NCBI RefSeq assembly: GCF_014191375.1
Contig: NZ_JACHWN010000002.1
Span: 770,504 to 834,503, forward strand
Length of the DNA: 64,000 nt
Origin: Mesorhizobium sp. RMAD-H1
GTDB lineage: Bacteria > Pseudomonadota > Alphaproteobacteria > Rhizobiales > Rhizobiaceae
Direction: 5' to 3'
In this document: positions 61,480 to 64,000 of the stretch, piece after piece
How positions within the stretch are numbered: the first letter of the stretch is position 1
How the letters are laid out: every line of letters begins with the position of its first letter
Made by a program: the position numbers and the translations under genes
The notes under the pieces: model-generated
Seen by the model: only the letters and a program-made list of their open reading frames with translations
Database searches by the model: none
Told to the model about the DNA's origin: nothing

Positions 61480-61783
61480 TCATGGCTTACGGAAAGCGGC
61501 TGCTGCACGCCTCGCGGACCTTGGTGCGAGCGAGCACGAAATCATGGCCATCACCGGCCACCAGACCAGCAAGGAGGTTGGCCGTTACACCAAGGCAGCC
61601 CGTCAGAAGCATCTGGCTCAGCAGGCATTCAGCCGAACAAGCGAGCAGATAATTGTCCCACTTTCTCAAATACAAACCAAAAGTGGGACAATTTTGGCCC
61701 GTAAGCCATTGAAAAACAACAGAAGAAGGGGATCAATGGTGCCAGGGGCGGAATCGAAAATTTCGTCTATCGTCCTGATCTAA
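61475..61783 (+). pseudogene. C-terminal fragment of a tyrosine-recombinase (phage) integrase
   Basis: The frame starting at 61481 reads HGLRKAAAARLADLGASEHE, then IMAITGHQTSKEVGRYTKAA, the last two catalytic boxes (H-x-L-R and the GHQT ... Tyr region) of tyrosine recombinases. Nothing upstream in the frame resembles an integrase; a stop occurs at 61436. The final residues MVPGAESK are the usual read-through of a tRNA 3' end in the opposite direction, which shows where the element was joined to a tRNA gene. It is a non-functional remnant. Confidence 0.85.
61737..61758 (-). other. tRNA 3'-end remnant, probable attachment site (att)
   Basis: Read on the reverse strand, 22 bases look like the T loop to CCA end of a tRNA: TTCGATTCCGCCCC followed by TGGCACCA. 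The rest of the tRNA is absent. Such 3' ends are the standard attachment sites of integrases like the fragment just upstream. The tRNA identity was not determined. Confidence 0.7.
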
Positions 61784-62129
61784 TTATGAAAATGCTCAGT
61801 GCGGGTAACGATCGTTACCCGCAAATTTACCCAATCCAAAATCATACCGGTGGTTCGATTCCGTTTTCCACAGAAAAATTGCAAAAAGGATGACAACCTG
61901 TGCCCTCGTCCCATCACCTCGAAAGCGAATCTGTATCCCTCATGATGGGGTTAGTACACTCTTTCTCTGCAAACCAAGGGAAGAAACAATATTGAGAAAA
62001 CGCCAAACTTCTATCCGGTGACGGCAGCAATTTAAAATCCGAGGTGGAAGCAGAGCGCTAATCCGCCGCGACCGCTTTCTGATCAATCCGACGAAGGCGG
62101 CGGGGCTGTAGTCACCCTCCCCTGCCCGT
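61784..62129. other. Gap of 346 bp after the integrase remnant
   Basis: No supported gene. It contains the 22-bp palindrome at 61801-61822 and a plus-strand GGTTCGATTCCG near 61852 that repeats the T-loop-like core of the att remnant. Confidence 0.5.
61801..61822. repeat. Perfect 22-bp palindrome
   Basis: GCGGGTAACGA is followed directly by its exact inverse. It could be an operator or recombination site, or the stem of an RNA hairpin. Confidence 0.85.
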
Positions 62130-62564
62130 CTATAAATCGGGCAGTGCTTTGAAAGGATCGATCGCCGGGACCCCGAGAGGTTGGAAATGTCGGAGATTTC
62201 GCGTCAGCACCGTCAGATTGTGCGTGCGCGCTGTAGCGGCGATGGCGATGTCCTCGAAACCAGGCTGATGGGCCCGGGCGGCATCCAAAATATGACCGGC
62301 CGCATGGGCACATCGCAAGTCGAACGGCAGCAGTTTTTCCGCATAGAGATGTTCAATGCATTCCCACCACTCCGTCAATTGCCGCGCCTTCGTGGTTGCT
62401 CCCTCGCGCTCAGCCTTGGCAATCCCTGACTTCACCTCGGCTGCCGAAATGACAGACAGGAACAGTTTGTCGCTGGCTTGATCCAGCCATTTCACAAGCT
62501 GATCGAGGCTTTGTCGTTTGGAGGGTGCCAGCGCGGATATGACGTTGGTATCGACCAGAAACAT
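62130..62564 (-). CDS. vapC: PIN-domain toxin (VapC family)
   Basis: A 144-residue PIN-domain ribonuclease. The acidic residues expected at the metal site are visible: FLVDTNVISAL (first Asp), ISAAEVKSGIAKAE (Glu), and GFEDIAIAATARTHNL (Asp). It starts with a one-base overlap on the antitoxin stop (TGATG), so toxin translation depends on antitoxin translation. VapC toxins cut tRNA or rRNA and stop growth until the antitoxin binds. The pair lies in the remnant of an integrated element. Confidence 0.93.
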   Translation of the reverse strand: MFLVDTNVISALAPSKRQSLDQLVKWLDQASDKLFLSVISAAEVKSGIAKAEREGATTKARQLTEWWECIEHLYAEKLLPFDLRCAHAAGHILDAARAHQPGFEDIAIAATARTHNLTVLTRNLRHFQPLGVPAIDPFKALPDL

Positions 62565-62806
62565 CAGAGATCGACAGCCCGGCTCGGTTTATTGTTCCGT
62601 GACGGAATATCTGCTTCATCCCCCGGAAAGGACGCCAGCAATCTGCCAAAGCTGGGAATATGCGTAAGCTTTTCGTACTCATCGAACGAAAGGACAACAG
62701 CTTCCTTCTTGCCATGTCGTGTGATGATCGAAGGACTCCCACGAAGCGCCTCATCAACGACGGCCGAAAGCGTCGCCTTGGCGTCCCTAAGCTGAATTTC
62801 TTTCAT
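62564..62806 (-). CDS. Phd/YefM-family antitoxin
   Basis: An 80-residue protein starting at ATG 62806 behind GTAGGAGTT. The N-terminus (MKEIQLRDAKATLSAVVDEA) and the following SIITRHGKKEAVVLSFDEYE match the Phd/YefM DNA-binding antitoxin fold. The C-terminus (GDEADIPSRNNKPSRAVDL) should wrap around the PIN toxin. It represses its own promoter, which lies in the 200 bases upstream, and neutralises the toxin encoded next. Confidence 0.93.
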   Translation of the reverse strand: MKEIQLRDAKATLSAVVDEALRGSPSIITRHGKKEAVVLSFDEYEKLTHIPSFGRLLASFPGDEADIPSRNNKPSRAVDL

Positions 62807-63014
62807 GGCGAACTCCTACGGGTGACTACAGTAGTCATATAAAGGAGCCCAAGTTCATACACAAGGGCTTGCCGCCAGGATCGCGTACGGACGACCATGT
62901 GTTCTCGTCTTCTGCACTTGGAATTCCCGCCATATCACCGTGTGGCGGCTATCCCCGCGCATGCGGAGAACACGCGATCTTTTCATCAAGGATCATGGTG
63001 TGGTGGCGGTCGCT

Positions 63015-63239
63015 CTACCCCGACGCAGAATCGGGGCGGCGCGGCGACGCCGGCCGCCATCCGACGGGATCCTCAATCCAGCGATCGATTTCCACCTCGT
63101 GCCAACCAGCGCCGTTGATGCTGATTTTAATCTGGGCGGGAAAGGTGCCCTCGGCGATTTTGCGATAGATGGTGGAGCGGGACAGGCCGGTGCGGGCGAG
63201 GACGGTTTTCAGACGGACGATACGGTTTAATTCGCGCAT
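63015..63239 (-). CDS. AlpA-like phage/element transcriptional regulator
   Basis: A 74-residue protein with the MerR-like helix-turn-helix of AlpA/excisionase proteins (RLKTVLARTGLSRSTIYRKI; then FPAQIKISINGAGWHEVEID). AlpA activates excision of the CP4-57 prophage in Escherichia coli, and homologues sit beside integrases of genomic islands. Its presence here supports the view that this edge is an element remnant. No ribosome site of note. Confidence 0.9.
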   Translation of the reverse strand: MRELNRIVRLKTVLARTGLSRSTIYRKIAEGTFPAQIKISINGAGWHEVEIDRWIEDPVGWRPASPRRPDSASG

Positions 63240-63671
63240 AGCGGCTATGCCTCCTGCTGGTCGTTTCTGGCTACTCGTGATCCACGACAGAGCAAGAAAT
63301 TATCCTTTTGCAAGATATATTTAGCCGTCGTCGTACTGCTGGATACAAACAGCGGTAAAAAGGAAAGTTCTACGACCCAAGTGCTCACCCTCCTCCAAGG
63401 TCGATGCCGTGGGCGAAGGTGAGTTCTCGGCTGAGGCTGCGGCCTCATTCGAAACGAGGTGCCAAGTGCTCGCTTGCTGTTGGCGAGCAGCGATCCGGGC
63501 GCGGGCGGACCACCCGTTAGCATATCTCTCCACGGGCCGGATTATTTAGAGTTCGCTGAAAACGCGCATCGGTTTAAAGGGCAAACACCGGTATCTTCAT
63601 GCCGGTCAAGACCCGGCATGGCACAATGCCCCCCGCCCGCATTGCCGGGTCTCATCTGGGGCTACTTATCA
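63240..63671. other. Gap of 432 bp with a GC-rich hairpin
   Basis: Short overlapping frames (for example 63321-63533 on the minus strand) have no recognisable product and may be decayed coding DNA. GACCCGGCA (63610-63618) pairs with TGCCGGGTC (63643-63651), and ACCGG/CCGGT pairs just before it; these look like a palindromic repeat or terminator. Confidence 0.5.
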
Positions 63672-63905
63672 TCAAGGGATGATCGTCTTGGCCAATCGTA
63701 CACCCGGACCGCCGCCGTTTTCGGGAATGAACTCGATACCGGCAGCTTCTAAAACGCTGCGCAGATGATCAACCGTTGTCTGCTTCAGATCCTCTCCGCG
63801 CTCGAAGCGGACAATCGTGTTGGTTGAGACTTCGGCCAGCTTTGCAAGGTCCAGAACTCCCAATCGAAGCGCAGCGCGGGCCATTCGGCACTGTACAGGC
63901 GTCAT
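63672..63905 (-). CDS. Small Xre-type helix-turn-helix regulator
   Basis: A 77-residue protein with an Xre/Cro-like helix-turn-helix (CRMARAALRLGVLDLAKLAE; VSTNTIVRFERGEDLKQTTV) and a C-terminal strand (LRSVLEAAGIEFIPENGGGP). This short form is common in rhizobial plasmids and islands. Its target is unknown. It starts at an ATG at 63905; the last 95 bases of the window after it show no gene. Confidence 0.9.
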   Translation of the reverse strand: MTPVQCRMARAALRLGVLDLAKLAEVSTNTIVRFERGEDLKQTTVDHLRSVLEAAGIEFIPENGGGPGVRLAKTIIP

Positions 63906-64000
63906 TGTTGGTTTCCACGCAGAACTGAGCCGGTTAGGCGCATAATTTCCATTGAGAATTGAGCCATGTGAACCTTCCCCCAGCGCGGAGAGCGACGGGG

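Noticed and set aside
61840..61875. Possible tRNA around GGTTCGATTCCG on the plus strand
   Set aside because: The T-arm would need several wobble pairs and no acceptor, D or anticodon arm can be formed upstream.
63245..63533. Overlapping minus-strand frames between the AlpA-like and Xre-type genes
   Set aside because: No domain, no ribosome site and biased composition; perhaps decayed element DNA.

Overview
This window looks like chromosomal or large-replicon DNA of an alphaproteobacterium of the order Hyphomicrobiales, most likely a Rhizobiaceae-like genus. The evidence is high G+C coding DNA, many ATGA-coupled operons, a fused cytochrome oxidase subunit I+III, a DUF992 protein, GGAAC-N18-TT sites resembling EcfG general-stress promoters, intergenic palindromic repeats and an aconitase with a rhizobial-style C-terminal tail. 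No rRNA gene or complete tRNA gene was found.

Layout. 1-3473: a TRAP transporter (large permease cut by the window edge, small permease, binding protein) divergent from a GntR regulator. 3498-9719: an MFS exporter, a double PRC-barrel protein behind a stress-type promoter, and a thiolase/multifunctional beta-oxidation pair. 9767-16506: a caa3-type terminal oxidase operon (CtaG-like, triheme cytochrome c, CoxB with a cytochrome c tail, fused CoxA/III, small membrane protein). A Ca2+/Na+ exchanger gene sits inside it and is bracketed by a perfect 21-bp direct repeat. 16494-19615: a FecBCD-type ABC importer under a cobalamin riboswitch. 19840-27790: a sugar ABC importer with an isomerase and an oxidoreductase, controlled by a divergent LacI regulator; its gaps hold three different inverted-repeat pairs.

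28308-37731 is a stress and envelope region: two paralogous 37-residue membrane microproteins with matching promoters, a divergent pair of transcription units sharing a symmetric GGAAC/GTTCC promoter, a Raf-kinase-inhibitor-like protein, an SDR-DoxX protein with a DUF2269 partner, a ferritin-like protein, an ArsR/SRPBCC pair, an Arg/Val/Thr-rich secreted repeat protein, a secreted HExxH protein and a site-2 protease with CBS domains. 37742-40654 encodes an AcnA-type aconitase.

41711-54637 is a surface-polysaccharide locus: multidomain glycosyltransferases, a sulfotransferase/coiled-coil protein, a methyltransferase, a KpsM/KpsT-like ABC exporter and an acyltransferase. The middle of it (about 46.3-51.0 kb) is visibly richer in A+T than its surroundings and may be acquired. 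54815-59830 holds a DUF992 protein and two effector-like proteins; the larger carries three near-identical 133-residue repeats. 60310-64000 is the eroded edge of an integrated element: a TrpD-like gene, an integrase C-terminal fragment running into a tRNA 3'-end remnant, a 22-bp perfect palindrome, a Phd/VapC-type toxin-antitoxin pair, an AlpA-like regulator and an Xre-type regulator.

Most notable are the exchanger cassette with its target-site-like direct repeat, the duplicated microprotein loci with matching promoters and C-rich hairpins, the symmetric stress promoter, the repeat-bearing effector-like pair, and the shared small domain linking the sulfotransferase to the next glycosyltransferase.
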